This document shows positions 1-9,191 of a stretch of 52,569 nucleotides of DNA, piece after piece; positions within the stretch are counted from its first letter, which is position 1, and each line of letters opens with the position of its first letter. Position numbers and translations under genes: made by a program. Under the pieces are notes generated by a model that was not told the origin of the DNA, made no database searches, and saw only the letters and a program-made list of their open reading frames with translations. Source of the stretch: Azospirillum sp. TSH64 (GTDB lineage: Bacteria; Pseudomonadota; Alphaproteobacteria; Azospirillales; Azospirillaceae); NCBI RefSeq assembly GCF_003116035.1, contig NZ_LGQW01000015.1:7148038-7200606 (forward strand). Direction: 5' to 3'.

Positions 1-252
1 GTAGTGGATCACCGCGTCGTGTTCGGCTTATTTAGAGGTCTTTACTTTCGCTGTCAACCTCTTTTTTCGAGGTGCTCGGCAGTTACTTGATCGGACCACT
101 GTTTCCCTTGAAGCGTCACTGTTCTGTCGAACCGTGCTGCGTCGCGGGAGGCGGTGTATAGGCCGCTTGGCCGATGCGGCGCAAGCGCTTTTTTCGCCCC
201 CTCGCGATTTTCATGCGGCACCGCCGCCTCGCCGGATGGCCACGGTCGGGGC
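1..252. other. Gene-free left edge
   Basis: I see no supported gene here. The open frames overlapping it are antisense shadows of the LysR-type gene. Positions 57-73 hold a short 5-bp inverted repeat (acctc/gaggt) around a T-run, too weak to call a terminator with confidence. The left part is less GC-rich than the genes to the right. Confidence 0.4.
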
Positions 253-1209
253 TCAGCGTCGAATGATCGCCTTGAGCCAGGGCGAAATCGCGAAGACGTC
301 GGTGAAATAGCCCTGCTGGATCACGGCACGCCCGGCCTTGTGGATGTTGGCGGGCAGCTTCCCCAGCTCTCCCTTGCGGGTCACCACATGGATGGACCGG
401 CGGAAGCCGGACGTCGGCAGCGGCAGCACGCGCATATGATTGAGGTGCTGGCGGCTTTTCACCAGGGCCGTCGGCGGAAGCAGGCTCCACCCCATCTCCT
501 CCGCCACCATGGCCATCACAGTGTCGGTCGCATCGAAGGCGAAGCTGCGCGGCACCTCCATGCCCAATCGCCGCAGATGCTGGTCCACCAGCCGGCCGAG
601 CGCGCTGTCCGTCGTGCTGCGGATCAGCGGCAGGGTTTGGGACAGGGTCCGCAGGGCGGCTTCATCGACCACCTCGGGACAACTGCGCGGCAGCAGCAGC
701 ACGAAGGGCTCGGTGAGCAGACACAGGCTGTCCACCTGATCCATGTCGTCGAAGCTGTCGTTGGTGAACAGGACATCCAGCCGGCGGGCGAGGAACTGCT
801 CGCGCAATTGCCCGCACAGGCCCGATGCGATGCTGAAGGACGGCACATGGTCGCGCAGCCGTTGCAGCAGCCGCGGAATGAAGGGTGCCGCCAGCGTGTC
901 GATGCAGCCGATGCGCAGTTCCGGCATGAAGGCGCCATCCGAGCCGCCGATTGCCGCCGGCAATTGCCGCGCATCGGTCAGGATGCGGTTGCTCCAGTGC
1001 CAAAGCCGCTGCCCTGCCGCCGTCAGCGCCATCGGCCTGATGCTGCGGTCGAGCAGCTGGGTGGCGAAGGCGGTTTCCAGTTGGCGCACCACATGAGAGA
1101 CGGCCGATTGGGTCAGCCCGAGCCGGCCGGCGGCGCGGGTCATGCTGCCCAGTTCGGCGACGGCGACGAAGACCTCCAGGGATCCCAGGTCAAAGTCTCG
1201 GTGATGCAT
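253..1209 (-). CDS. LysR-type transcriptional regulator
   Basis: A 318-residue LTTR. The N-terminal winged HTH is clear (LEVFVAVAELGSMTRAAGRL followed by LTQSAVSHVVRQLE, roughly residues 8-45), and a periplasmic-binding-protein-like effector domain fills about residues 90-300. I chose the ATG at 1209 because the protein then begins a few residues before the HTH, as in the family, whereas the open frame continues upstream without similarity. It is divergent from the MmgE/PrpD gene with a 173-bp shared gap, the usual layout for an LTTR controlling its neighbour. The effector is unknown. It may also influence the downstream transporter operon, but nothing in the sequence shows this. Confidence 0.9.
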   Translation of the reverse strand: MHHRDFDLGSLEVFVAVAELGSMTRAAGRLGLTQSAVSHVVRQLETAFATQLLDRSIRPMALTAAGQRLWHWSNRILTDARQLPAAIGGSDGAFMPELRIGCIDTLAAPFIPRLLQRLRDHVPSFSIASGLCGQLREQFLARRLDVLFTNDSFDDMDQVDSLCLLTEPFVLLLPRSCPEVVDEAALRTLSQTLPLIRSTTDSALGRLVDQHLRRLGMEVPRSFAFDATDTVMAMVAEEMGWSLLPPTALVKSRQHLNHMRVLPLPTSGFRRSIHVVTRKGELGKLPANIHKAGRAVIQQGYFTDVFAISPWLKAIIRR

Positions 1210-1249
1210 GGGGCTCCGATCTGCCACGGTTCGGGACAACTGCAAACTG

Positions 1250-1263
1250 CATACTATCTTATG
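1250..1263. promoter_or_regulatory. Candidate LysR-type operator in divergent gap
   Basis: The dyad CATA-N6-TATG lies 41 bases upstream of the regulator start and about 120 bases before the PrpD-family start, in an AT-richer stretch. LTTR sites are short, AT-rich dyads of this kind. Assignment rests on position and symmetry only. Confidence 0.35.
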
Positions 1264-1382
1264 TTGGCTCCGAGCATGAAAGCAGCTCATCCCGACCATG
1301 AAAGAAATTTCTCCAACTGACCGGAGCACAGGTTTCCGCGGCAGCCTTATCGCCTGCCTGCAATCACGCCGGGGTTCCTGCC

Positions 1383-2792
1383 ATGACGCCTCCCTTCGAC
1401 GACCCCACCCCGCCAATCGCCGCAGCCCGGCGGATCGGCGATTGGGTGGCCGGATTGCGCCGCAGCGATGTGCCTGACGCGGTCGCCGCGGTGGCGCTGG
1501 ACTGCATCGTCGACACGCTTGGGGTCGCGCTGGCCGGCACCGGCGAAGCGTCTGCCCGGCTGGCGGCCGACGAGGCGCTTACGAGCTATGCCGCCGGGCC
1601 ATCGCAGTTGCTGGCCGGAGGTCGCCTGTGCGCCGCGGGGGCCACCTTCGCCAATGTCGCAGCCGCCCATGCGCTGGATTTCGACGACAACAGCTATGCC
1701 GGCTTCGTCCACGGCTCCGCCGTCGTGGTGCCGACAGCGCTGGCGATGGTCGAGGAGGCCGGGGGAACGGGACGCGATCTGCTCACCGCCGTCGTCGCCG
1801 GTGCGGAAGCGCAATATGCGCTGGCGGAGGCGGTCGGCAACGGCGTGTACCATGACGGCTGGTGGACCACAGCACTATTCGGCACCATCGGCGCTGCGGC
1901 CGCCAGCGCCAAGGCGCTTGGACTGGACGGCCGGACGGCGGCGGACGCCATCGCTTTCGCCCTCTGCGGAACCGGCGGTCTGCGTGCCTGCTTCGGCACC
2001 GCAGCCAAGCCGCTGCTGGCGGCGCAGGCCGCAGCGAACGGCGTGCGCGCCGCCCGGCTGGCCGCGCGGGGCCTGACCGTGCCCCATGGGGTGGTGGAGG
2101 ATCCGCGCGGCTTCGCAGCGCTGATGGCGGCGGGCCGCTTCGATCCGGCCGCCCTGGGTGGGCTCGGCCGGCGCTGGCGCCTGCTCGATCCCGGCATCGA
2201 CACCAAGCTCTATCCGGTCTGCCTGTCCGCCCACGCCGCCATCGACGCGGTGCGCGACCTGATGGCGGAGCATCGTCTGAAACCGCAGGACATCCGGAGC
2301 GTCCATTGCCGCGTCCCGCCGGTGGTGGCCGCCAACCTGACCTATCAGTGTCCGGCGACACCGGGGGAGGCCCGCTTCAGCCTGCCCTTCGCGGTCGCCT
2401 GCGCGATGCTGTACGGAACGCTGACGCTGGAGCAGTTGGACGATGCGACGCTCACCGACCCGGATCTGCGCCACGCCATCGGATGCGTCTCCATGGCGGC
2501 CGATCCGGACTGGAACGCCGATCCCGACCGCGCCCGCACCGCCCCCGAGGGCGCAGAGGTGAGCGTCGAGACAAGGACGGGAGAGCGCCACACACGCTTC
2601 TGCGCCTCGGCACGCGGCACGATGGCCCGTCCGTTGTCGGTGACGGAGCGTGCGGCCAAATTCCGCACCTGCGCCGCCCGCGCCGTCGGGGCCGAAACAG
2701 CGGAGAGCCTCCATCAAAAATTGTACCGGCTCGAGGCCGAAGGCAGCCTGTCGCGCCTGTTCGACCCCACGCACCATGGCGCCTGCTCATGA
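1383..2792 (+). CDS. MmgE/PrpD family protein (2-methylcitrate dehydratase-like)
   Basis: A 469-residue protein matching the MmgE/PrpD family in length and sequence: an N-terminal helical domain with ALDFDDNSYAGFVHGSAVV (family pattern of Asp, Asp and His), then WWTTALFGTIGAAAASAKAL, and a C-terminal alpha/beta domain with YPVCLSAHAAIDAV. Family members include 2-methylcitrate dehydratase and cis-aconitate decarboxylase, but many are of unknown substrate. No prpB or prpC neighbour is present, so methylcitrate-cycle function is not indicated. It is divergent from the LysR-type regulator, which probably controls it, and is followed by a stem-loop terminator, so it seems to be a single-gene unit. 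Confidence 0.85.
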   Translation: MTPPFDDPTPPIAAARRIGDWVAGLRRSDVPDAVAAVALDCIVDTLGVALAGTGEASARLAADEALTSYAAGPSQLLAGGRLCAAGATFANVAAAHALDFDDNSYAGFVHGSAVVVPTALAMVEEAGGTGRDLLTAVVAGAEAQYALAEAVGNGVYHDGWWTTALFGTIGAAAASAKALGLDGRTAADAIAFALCGTGGLRACFGTAAKPLLAAQAAANGVRAARLAARGLTVPHGVVEDPRGFAALMAAGRFDPAALGGLGRRWRLLDPGIDTKLYPVCLSAHAAIDAVRDLMAEHRLKPQDIRSVHCRVPPVVAANLTYQCPATPGEARFSLPFAVACAMLYGTLTLEQLDDATLTDPDLRHAIGCVSMAADPDWNADPDRARTAPEGAEVSVETRTGERHTRFCASARGTMARPLSVTERAAKFRTCAARAVGAETAESLHQKLYRLEAEGSLSRLFDPTHHGACS

Positions 2793-2819
2793 TGTCGATG
2801 AATATCGATCATGCTGCCC

Positions 2820-2849
2820 GGTCGCTCCACTGGGAGCGGCCCGTATTTT
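2820..2849 (+). terminator. Rho-independent terminator after PrpD-family gene
   Basis: A 9-bp stem (one G-U pair) pairs 2820-2828 with 2833-2841 around a 4-base loop, followed by a short T-rich tail (gtatttt). It starts 28 bases after the stop codon. The rest of the gap to 3083 should hold the promoter of the ABC importer operon, but I could not pick out a convincing -35/-10 pair. Confidence 0.6.
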
Positions 2850-3083
2850 CATCATGCTGATCCGACGAACCATCCCGGGAAAAACATAAGGAAACCAGGG
2901 ATTTCTCCGGGAGTGCGCTGCACAAATTTTACCCGCCCCGGCCCTTTGCCCAAATCTTAGCCCGTTCGTTGCCCGGTTCGTCGTCCTTCCGGCATCCTTT
3001 CCTCCGGCCGCAGCCTTGTGAGACCGTTTCGGTCAAGCAGGAACCAAGGTCCGCCGCAAGGGCCGGCAAACAGAGGGGCTTTC

Positions 3084-4586
3084 ATGATGATGCGACGTTT
3101 GGTGGCACGGGCTATGCTCTCGGCGATCCTCCTGTCCGGGACGGCGATGTCGGTCCAGGCCGCAGGCACGCTCAAGGTCTCGGTGGATTCCAACCTGAAC
3201 ACGCTGGATCCGGCCAAGATGAAGGGCGGCCAGGAGTATGTTGCCGCTTACCTGATCTTCAACGGCCTGACCGTCATCGGCCATGACATGACGGTGAAGC
3301 CCGATCTGGCCGAACGCTGGGAGCGCAGCGACGACCTGAAGACCTGGACCTTCCATCTGCGCAAGGGCGTGAAGTTCCACAACGGCCGCGAGTTGGAGGC
3401 CGAGGACGTCGTCGCCACCATCGCCCGCATCCAGGACAAGGCGACCGGCTCGACCGCCCGCGTCAATTTCGAGATCGTGGAGTCGATGAAGGCGCTGGAC
3501 CCGCTGACCGTCCAGTTCCAGCTGAAAAGCCCCTATGCCGGCTTCGCCGAACTGTTCGGCGAGCGTCAGGCGCGCATCGTGCCGCGCGACGCCATCGACA
3601 CGCTGGCTTCCAAGCCGGTCGGCACCGGCCCGTTCGAGTTCGTGTCCTTCGCCCCCGGCGACCGCATCGTCCTGAAGCGCAACGCCAACTACTTCGAGCC
3701 GGGCCTGCCGAAGCTGGACGAGGTGATCGTCCGCATCCTGCCGGAATCGGCGGCCCAGGTGGCGGCGCTGACCACCGGCGAACTGGATCTGGTGTGGAAC
3801 CTTCCGCTGGAGGCCATCGAGAAGGTCAAGGGCGACCCGAAGCTGAAGATCGATTCCGTCCCGACCTCGACCTGGGACGGCGTCATCATGAACAACACGG
3901 TGAAGCCCTTCGACGATCCGCGCGTGCGCAAGGCGGTGGCGATGGCGCTCGACAAGCAGGCCATCACCCAGATCGCGCTGTTCGGCAACGGCACGCCGAC
4001 CCACTCGCCGATCCCGCCGAGCCATCCCTACTACAACAAGGACCTGAAGATCGCCAAGGGCGACCCGGCCGGCGCGAAGAAGCTGCTGGCCGAGGCCGGC
4101 TATCCCAACGGCTTCGAGGTCACGCTGCACACGCCGGCCGGCCGCGCCACCCGCGAACGTCTCGGCCTCGCCGTGCGCGAGCTGCTGAAGCCGGCCGGCA
4201 TCACCGTCAACGTCCAGCGCGTTCCCTTCGACGTCTTCCTGAAGGACATCGAGGGCAAGGCCGGCTTCTACATCGACGGCTTCTTCAGCCGCCCGACCAT
4301 CGATACCTCGGTCTACCCCTGGTACCACTCGCGCGGGTCGTGGAACACCGCGCTGTGGAGCTATTCCAACCCGAAGATGGACACGCTGCTGGACGGCGCC
4401 CGCCAGGCCAAGAGCGAGGATGAGGCCAAGGCGCTCTACATCCAGGTCCAGGCGCTGGCGGTGGAGGATTCGCCGGGCGTCATCCCCTACGTCATCAACC
4501 ACATCAACGGTCTGAGCGCCAAGGTCCACGGGTTCCATTCGCACCCGATGATGTTCCTCGACCTGCGCGACGTGTCGGTCGACTGA
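3084..4586 (+). CDS. Family 5 (peptide/nickel-type) ABC importer, substrate-binding protein
   Basis: A periplasmic SBP_bac_5 protein of 500 residues. The start at 3084 gives a clean signal peptide (MMMRRLVARAMLSAILLSG..., cleavage near VQA-AG) and is preceded by a purine-rich ribosome-binding site (agagggg). The mature part opens with the family feature LNTLDPAKM, continues with PDLAERWERSDDLKTWTFHLR and KFHNGRELEAEDVV, and later shows VRKAVAMALDK. Members bind di- and oligopeptides, but also opines, nickel, sugars and other amines. The neighbouring HutF, ureohydrolase and deacylase suggest an N-substituted amino acid or guanidino compound rather than a generic peptide (inference). First gene of a transport-and-catabolism run ending at 12,779. 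Confidence 0.92.
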   Translation: MMMRRLVARAMLSAILLSGTAMSVQAAGTLKVSVDSNLNTLDPAKMKGGQEYVAAYLIFNGLTVIGHDMTVKPDLAERWERSDDLKTWTFHLRKGVKFHNGRELEAEDVVATIARIQDKATGSTARVNFEIVESMKALDPLTVQFQLKSPYAGFAELFGERQARIVPRDAIDTLASKPVGTGPFEFVSFAPGDRIVLKRNANYFEPGLPKLDEVIVRILPESAAQVAALTTGELDLVWNLPLEAIEKVKGDPKLKIDSVPTSTWDGVIMNNTVKPFDDPRVRKAVAMALDKQAITQIALFGNGTPTHSPIPPSHPYYNKDLKIAKGDPAGAKKLLAEAGYPNGFEVTLHTPAGRATRERLGLAVRELLKPAGITVNVQRVPFDVFLKDIEGKAGFYIDGFFSRPTIDTSVYPWYHSRGSWNTALWSYSNPKMDTLLDGARQAKSEDEAKALYIQVQALAVEDSPGVIPYVINHINGLSAKVHGFHSHPMMFLDLRDVSVD

Positions 4587-4606
4587 GGTCGTTTTGGGGG
4601 TCGTTC

Positions 4607-4634
4607 GGGGGCCGGCTGCCTGAGGCCGGTCCCC
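4607..4634 (+). other. Intercistronic stem-loop between binding protein and permease
   Basis: GC-rich arms 4607-4615 and 4626-4634 pair with one bulged T. There is no T-run, so a terminator is unlikely. Such hairpins often stabilise the upstream message and give the binding protein a higher yield than the membrane subunits. Confidence 0.4.
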
Positions 4635-4659
4635 TCCTCTTCCCGCAGGGGATGCTGCC

Positions 4660-5616
4660 ATGTTCGCCTACACACTGACCCGTCTCGTCTATCTGGCGCT
4701 GGTCCTGGCCGTGATGTCGGTCCTGATCTTCCTGGTGACGCAGGCGATGCCGGGCGATGTCGCCTCGATGATCGCCGGCCAGTTCGCCTCGAAGGAGGTG
4801 GTGGACGCCATCGCGGTCAAGCTTGGCCTCGACCAGCCGCTGATCGTCCAGTACGGGCATTGGGCCGCCGGCATCCTGCGGGGCGACCTCGGCCGCTCGC
4901 TGGTGCTGGAACAGCCAATCGGCCCGATCCTGATGGAGGCGCTGGCCCGCTCGCTGGTGCTGGCCGTGGTGGCTCTGTTCGTGGTCGCGGTGGTCGGCAT
5001 CGGGCTCGGCGTGCTGGCGGCGGTGCGGCGCGGCAAGCTGACCGACCAACTGGTTTCCGGCGTCTCCTATCTCGGCATCGCGGTGCCGGACTTCTTCTGG
5101 GCCATCGTGCTGGTGCTGGTCTTCGGCAGCTACATGAAGCTGCTGCCCACCGGCGGCTACGCCCCGATCGCCGACGGCTTCCTGCCCTGGGCCTCGCATC
5201 TGGTGCTGCCGGTCATCACGCTGGTGCTGATGCTGCTGGCCCGCATCGCCCGGCTGACCCGTTCCAGCATGATCGACGTGCTGCAAACCAACTACGTCAA
5301 GTTCGCCCGCGCCAAGGGCATGCCGGAATCGGTGGTGATCCTGCGCCACGCGCTGAAGAACGCGTTGTTGCCGACCATCACCGTGCTGGCCATCGATTTC
5401 GGCCTGATCCTGGGCGGCGTCGTGGTGATTGAGACAATCTTTTCCTATCCCGGCATGGGCCGGCTGCTGCTGTTCGCCATCCAGCGCCACGACCTGCCAC
5501 TGATCCAGGCGACGATCCTGATCGTGTCCGCCGCCTACTGCCTCGCCAACCTGACCGCCGACCTGCTCTACGCCTTCGTGAACCCGAAGATCCGCCACGG
5601 CATGAGGGCCTCCTGA
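4660..5616 (+). CDS. ABC importer permease, DppB/OppB type
   Basis: A 318-residue inner-membrane permease with the N-terminal helix of this family (YTLTRLVYLALVLAVMSVLI), a periplasmic segment with LGLDQPLIVQYGHW and GDLGRSL, and about six hydrophobic segments. The cytoplasmic EAA loop is visible as YVKFARAKGMPESVVILRHA. Family length is 300-340 residues. It pairs with the DppC-type permease one base downstream and forms the membrane channel of the importer. Confidence 0.93.
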   Translation: MFAYTLTRLVYLALVLAVMSVLIFLVTQAMPGDVASMIAGQFASKEVVDAIAVKLGLDQPLIVQYGHWAAGILRGDLGRSLVLEQPIGPILMEALARSLVLAVVALFVVAVVGIGLGVLAAVRRGKLTDQLVSGVSYLGIAVPDFFWAIVLVLVFGSYMKLLPTGGYAPIADGFLPWASHLVLPVITLVLMLLARIARLTRSSMIDVLQTNYVKFARAKGMPESVVILRHALKNALLPTITVLAIDFGLILGGVVVIETIFSYPGMGRLLLFAIQRHDLPLIQATILIVSAAYCLANLTADLLYAFVNPKIRHGMRAS

Positions 5617-5617
5617 G

Positions 5618-6478
5618 ATGACCGACGCGACTCCCGTCCAATCGGTTCCACGCCGGCATCTGCCGTCCCTGCCCGTCTCTCTCCTCGTCGGCATCGTCCT
5701 GCTGGCCCCGCTGGTGGTGGCCGCCGTCGCCGGCTCCTGGATCGCCCCCTACCCTTATGATGAGATGAACATCATGAGCCGGCTGCAGCCGCCGGGAGCC
5801 GAATTCTGGTTCGGCACCGACGAGTTCGGCCGCGACGTGTTCAGCCGCACCCTGGTCGGCACCGGCAGCTCGCTGGTGATGGGCGTCGCCGCCACGGCGC
5901 TGAGCCTGCTGGCCGGCGTGCCGCTGGGGCTGATCGCCGGCTACAAGGGCGGACGCACCGGCGAGGCGATCATGCGGGCCATGGACGTGCTGATGTCCTT
6001 CCCGCCGATCCTGCTGGGCATCCTGGTTCTGGCGGTCACCCCGCCGGCGCAGTGGAAGGCCATCGTCGCCATCGGCATCGTCTATGTGCCGCAGGTGGTC
6101 CGCCTGACCCGCGCCATCACGCTGGAGCTGATGCAGGAGGAGTTCATCACCGCCGCCCGCCTGCGCGGGGAAAGCGCCGCCTACATCCTGTTCCACGAGA
6201 TCCTGCCGAACATCTGGCCGCCGCTGGTGGTGGAAGCCAGCCTGCGCGTGGTCTTCGCCATCCTGCTCGGCGCCTCGCTCAGCTTCATCGGCATGGGGGC
6301 GCAGCCGCCCTCCTCCGACTGGGGCCTGATGATCAGCGAGGCGCGGCCCTTCGTGGAACAGGCGCCGTGGATCGCACTCTGCCCCGGCTTCGCGCTGGCG
6401 ACCGCGGTGATCGGCATCAACCTGCTGGGCGACGGGCTGCGTGCCCTCCTCGACCCGCGCAACACGGGAGCGCACTGA
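5618..6478 (+). CDS. ABC importer permease, DppC/OppC type
   Basis: A 286-residue inner-membrane permease. Typical DppC features: an N-terminal helix, then WFGTDEFGRDVFSRTLVGT, and the EAA-type loop EFITAARLRGESAAYILFHEI LPN, with five to six hydrophobic segments. It starts one base after the DppB-type stop codon and its stop abuts the ATPase start, so translation is probably coupled. Confidence 0.93.
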   Translation: MTDATPVQSVPRRHLPSLPVSLLVGIVLLAPLVVAAVAGSWIAPYPYDEMNIMSRLQPPGAEFWFGTDEFGRDVFSRTLVGTGSSLVMGVAATALSLLAGVPLGLIAGYKGGRTGEAIMRAMDVLMSFPPILLGILVLAVTPPAQWKAIVAIGIVYVPQVVRLTRAITLELMQEEFITAARLRGESAAYILFHEILPNIWPPLVVEASLRVVFAILLGASLSFIGMGAQPPSSDWGLMISEARPFVEQAPWIALCPGFALATAVIGINLLGDGLRALLDPRNTGAH

Positions 6479-6479
6479 G

Positions 6480-8609
6480 ATGATGACCGCTCCGCAAGCC
6501 CGTCCGGCGGTTCCGCCGGTGGTCAGCCCGGCGACCGCGCCGGAACCGGCGCCGCTGCTGGATGTCCGCGGCCTGACCATCAGCTACGGCAATGCCCGCG
6601 GCACGCTGCGCGCCGCCAGCGACGTCAGCTTCGCCATCCGCCCCGGCGAGGTGATGGGTCTGGTCGGCGAGTCCGGATCGGGCAAGAGCACCGTCGCCAT
6701 GGCGATCCTCGACCTGCTGGGCGGCGGCGGCCGGGTGGACTCCGGCGAGATCCTGTTCGACGGCGTCGATCTGCGCCGCTTGTCGCCGTCCGAACGCCGG
6801 GCCTTGCGCGGCGACCGCATCGCCGCCGTCTTCCAAGATCCCTTCACCTCGCTGAACCCGGCGCTGACCGTCGGCCACCAGATCGCCGAACCGCTGATCC
6901 AGCACAAGGGCCTCTCCCCCCGGCAGGCCGCCGCACGGGTGCAGGATCTGCTGGCCGAAGTCGGCATCCGCGATCCGCGCCGGGTCGCCGCCGCCTACCC
7001 CCACGAGCTGTCGGGCGGCATGCAGCAGCGGGCGCTGATCGCCACCGCGCTCGGCTGCGAACCGAAGCTGCTGATCCTCGACGAGCCGACCACGGCGCTG
7101 GACGTGACGGTCGAGGCCCGCATCATCGACCTGCTGGCGAAACTGTGCGACAGCCACCGGCTGAGCGCGCTGTTCGTCTCCCACAATCTCGGCATCGTCA
7201 ACCGCATCTGCCAGACCGTCACCGTCCTCTATGGCGGTGTGGTGGTGGAGACGGGGGCGACCGGCCGCGTGCTGTCCCGCCCAGCCCATCCCTATGCCAA
7301 GGGTCTGGTCGCCGCCCTGCCGCGCATCACCGCCGAGCGCCGCCACCGGCTGCCGTCGATCCCCGGCACCGTCGCCAAGCTGTCCGGGGCGCCCGCCGCC
7401 TGCGTCTTCGCTCCGCGCTGCCCCTTCGCCGAGGAGACCTGCCGCAGCCAGCCGCAGGCGATGCTGACCGACGGTGGCGGGGACGGCGTGCGCTGCTGGA
7501 AGGCCGACGCGCTGGCCGGTACGCCCTGGCCGGACGAGGATGCCGGCAAAGCCCGCGGCCCGAAAGCGGCGCAGCCGCGCTCCGCCCCGCTGGTGGAGGT
7601 CGATCATCTGCGCAAGATCTACGGCGCCAGCCGGTCCATCCTGCCCTGGCTGCGCCGGGCCGGCACAGTGGCGGTGGAGGATGTGTCCTTCACCGTCGGC
7701 CGCGGCGAGGTTGTCGGGGTGGTCGGCGAGAGCGGCAGCGGCAAGAGCACCATCGGCCGCGCCCTGCTGGCGCTGACCGAACCCAGCGCCGGCACGGTGA
7801 CGTTCGACGGCGCCGACCTGACGGAGCAGGTCAGGCGCGGCGACCAGACCCTGCGCCGGCGCGCCCAACTGGTCTTCCAGAACTCCGCCGCGTCGCTGAA
7901 CCCGCGCAAGACGGTTGGGGCGGCGATGGACCGGCCCCTGGTTCTGGCCGGCCGGGCGGATGCGGAGGAGCGGCGCAAAACCGTCGCCAGCCTGCTGACC
8001 CGCGTCGGGCTGCCGGCCGCCTACGCCGACCGCTATCCGCACGAGCTGAGCGGCGGCGAGCGCCAGCGCGTCAACATTGCCCGCGCGCTCGCCACCGATC
8101 CGGACTTCGTCGTCTGCGACGAGGCGGTGTCGGCGCTCGACGTCTCGGTGCAGGCCAACATCCTGAACCTGCTGGCCGAGCTGCGCGACGAGATGGGCCT
8201 GTCCTATCTCTTCATCACCCACGACATCGCCGTTGTGTCGCACATCGCCGACCGCGTGCTGGTCGTCTATGGCGGCACCATTTGCGAGGAAGGGCCCATC
8301 GGCCGCGTGCTGCGCCCGCCCTACCATCCCTACACCGAGGCGCTGCTGTCCGCCGTGCCGCGGCTGGCGGAGGACGGGCAGGAGGCGCCGCGCATCCTGC
8401 TGGAGGATGCGGCCCCCGCCCCCGGCGGGCGAGGCTGTGTCTTCGCCGGACGCTGCCCGCGCAAGCTGGGAACGGTCTGCGACGAGCAGGCCCCGCCCGT
8501 CCACGAGACGGCCGACGGCCACCGCATCGTCTGCCACATCCCGCTGGCGACGCTGGCCGAACGTGCCGCAGTCTTCCCCGAACTGGCCGACGGCGACACC
8601 CGGCACTGA
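6480..8609 (+). CDS. ABC importer double ATPase (DppD-DppF fusion)
   Basis: A 709-residue protein carrying both ATPases of the importer. The first half (about residues 20-320) has Walker A GESGSGKST, signature LSGGMQQR and Walker B LLILDEPTTALD. The second (about 370-690) has GESGSGKST, LSGGERQR and FVVCDEAVSALD. Each half ends in the Cys-containing peptide-transporter C-terminal segment (CVFAPRCPFAEETC and CVFAGRCPRKLGTVC). Separate DppD and DppF are more common, but the fusion is well known in proteobacteria. Start at ATG 6480 (or 6483), one base after the permease stop; the longer open frame upstream lies inside the permease gene. Confidence 0.93.
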   Translation: MMTAPQARPAVPPVVSPATAPEPAPLLDVRGLTISYGNARGTLRAASDVSFAIRPGEVMGLVGESGSGKSTVAMAILDLLGGGGRVDSGEILFDGVDLRRLSPSERRALRGDRIAAVFQDPFTSLNPALTVGHQIAEPLIQHKGLSPRQAAARVQDLLAEVGIRDPRRVAAAYPHELSGGMQQRALIATALGCEPKLLILDEPTTALDVTVEARIIDLLAKLCDSHRLSALFVSHNLGIVNRICQTVTVLYGGVVVETGATGRVLSRPAHPYAKGLVAALPRITAERRHRLPSIPGTVAKLSGAPAACVFAPRCPFAEETCRSQPQAMLTDGGGDGVRCWKADALAGTPWPDEDAGKARGPKAAQPRSAPLVEVDHLRKIYGASRSILPWLRRAGTVAVEDVSFTVGRGEVVGVVGESGSGKSTIGRALLALTEPSAGTVTFDGADLTEQVRRGDQTLRRRAQLVFQNSAASLNPRKTVGAAMDRPLVLAGRADAEERRKTVASLLTRVGLPAAYADRYPHELSGGERQRVNIARALATDPDFVVCDEAVSALDVSVQANILNLLAELRDEMGLSYLFITHDIAVVSHIADRVLVVYGGTICEEGPIGRVLRPPYHPYTEALLSAVPRLAEDGQEAPRILLEDAAPAPGGRGCVFAGRCPRKLGTVCDEQAPPVHETADGHRIVCHIPLATLAERAAVFPELADGDTRH

Positions 8610-8636
8610 CCGGGTTCCGTCCCACCGGCCACCCTG

Positions 8637-8662
8637 CCGGCGCTCTCGCATGGAGGCGCCGG
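8637..8662 (+). other. Intercistronic stem-loop before RidA-family gene
   Basis: A perfect 7-bp stem (ccggcgc at 8637-8643, gcgccgg at 8656-8662) with a 12-base loop and no T-run, in the 109-bp gap between ATPase and RidA-family genes. It may separate transporter from enzyme expression by message stability. Confidence 0.35.
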
Positions 8663-8718
8663 ACGCCGTCCCCTTGCCTTTCGATCACCCACCCTCAACC
8701 GAGCCGGGACTTTCCGCC

Positions 8719-9138
8719 ATGACCGTCCACACCCGCATCCGTCAGTTCAACACCAAGAAGACCTATCCCGAGCAGACGATCGACAACGACCTGTGCCAGA
8801 CGGTCGTCGCCCGCGGCACCATGGTGTTCGTCCGCGGCCAGATCGGCCAGAATCTCGACACCAGCGAGAGCGTCGCCATCGGCGATGCCGCCGGCCAGAC
8901 CGAACAGGCGATGGCCAACATCAAGATGCTGCTGGAAGAGGCCGGCTCGCAGTTGGAGCACATCTGCAAGATCACCGTCTACATCACCGACCCGCGCTAT
9001 CGCGAGCCGGTCTACCGCACCATCGGCAAGTGGCTGAAGGGCGTCCACCCGGTGTCGACCGGTCTCGTGATCAGCGCGCTCGCCCGCCCGGAATGGGTGG
9101 TGGAGGTCGATGCGATCGCGGTGATCCCGGACGCCTGA
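8719..9138 (+). CDS. RidA (YjgF/YER057c/UK114) family protein
   Basis: A 139-residue Rid-fold protein: GTMVFVRGQIGQNLDT, QTEQAMANIKMLLEEAG and the C-terminal WVVEVDAIAV are typical. The start at 8719 removes a long upstream extension that overlaps the ATPase gene in another frame. Canonical RidA deaminates reactive enamine/imine intermediates and uses an Arg in the motif ARSCVEV. Here the aligned stretch reads VSTGLVI, with Ser in place of that Arg, so this is probably a non-RidA subfamily with a different or no imine deaminase activity. Lies between the importer and the ureohydrolase, consistent with a helper role in amine catabolism. Confidence 0.9.
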   Translation: MTVHTRIRQFNTKKTYPEQTIDNDLCQTVVARGTMVFVRGQIGQNLDTSESVAIGDAAGQTEQAMANIKMLLEEAGSQLEHICKITVYITDPRYREPVYRTIGKWLKGVHPVSTGLVISALARPEWVVEVDAIAVIPDA

Positions 9139-9191
9139 GGCTCCGGACCCGCCGCCAACCATCCAGCCAACCGACAAGAAGAACCGCCACC

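Noticed and set aside
57..73. Terminator at the left window edge
   Set aside because: The stem is only 5 bp and the T-run is in the loop, not after the stem.
2880..2930. Sigma-54 type promoter before the importer operon
   Set aside because: The GG and GC elements near 2908-2922 are 9 bases apart instead of 10, and the flanking consensus is poor.
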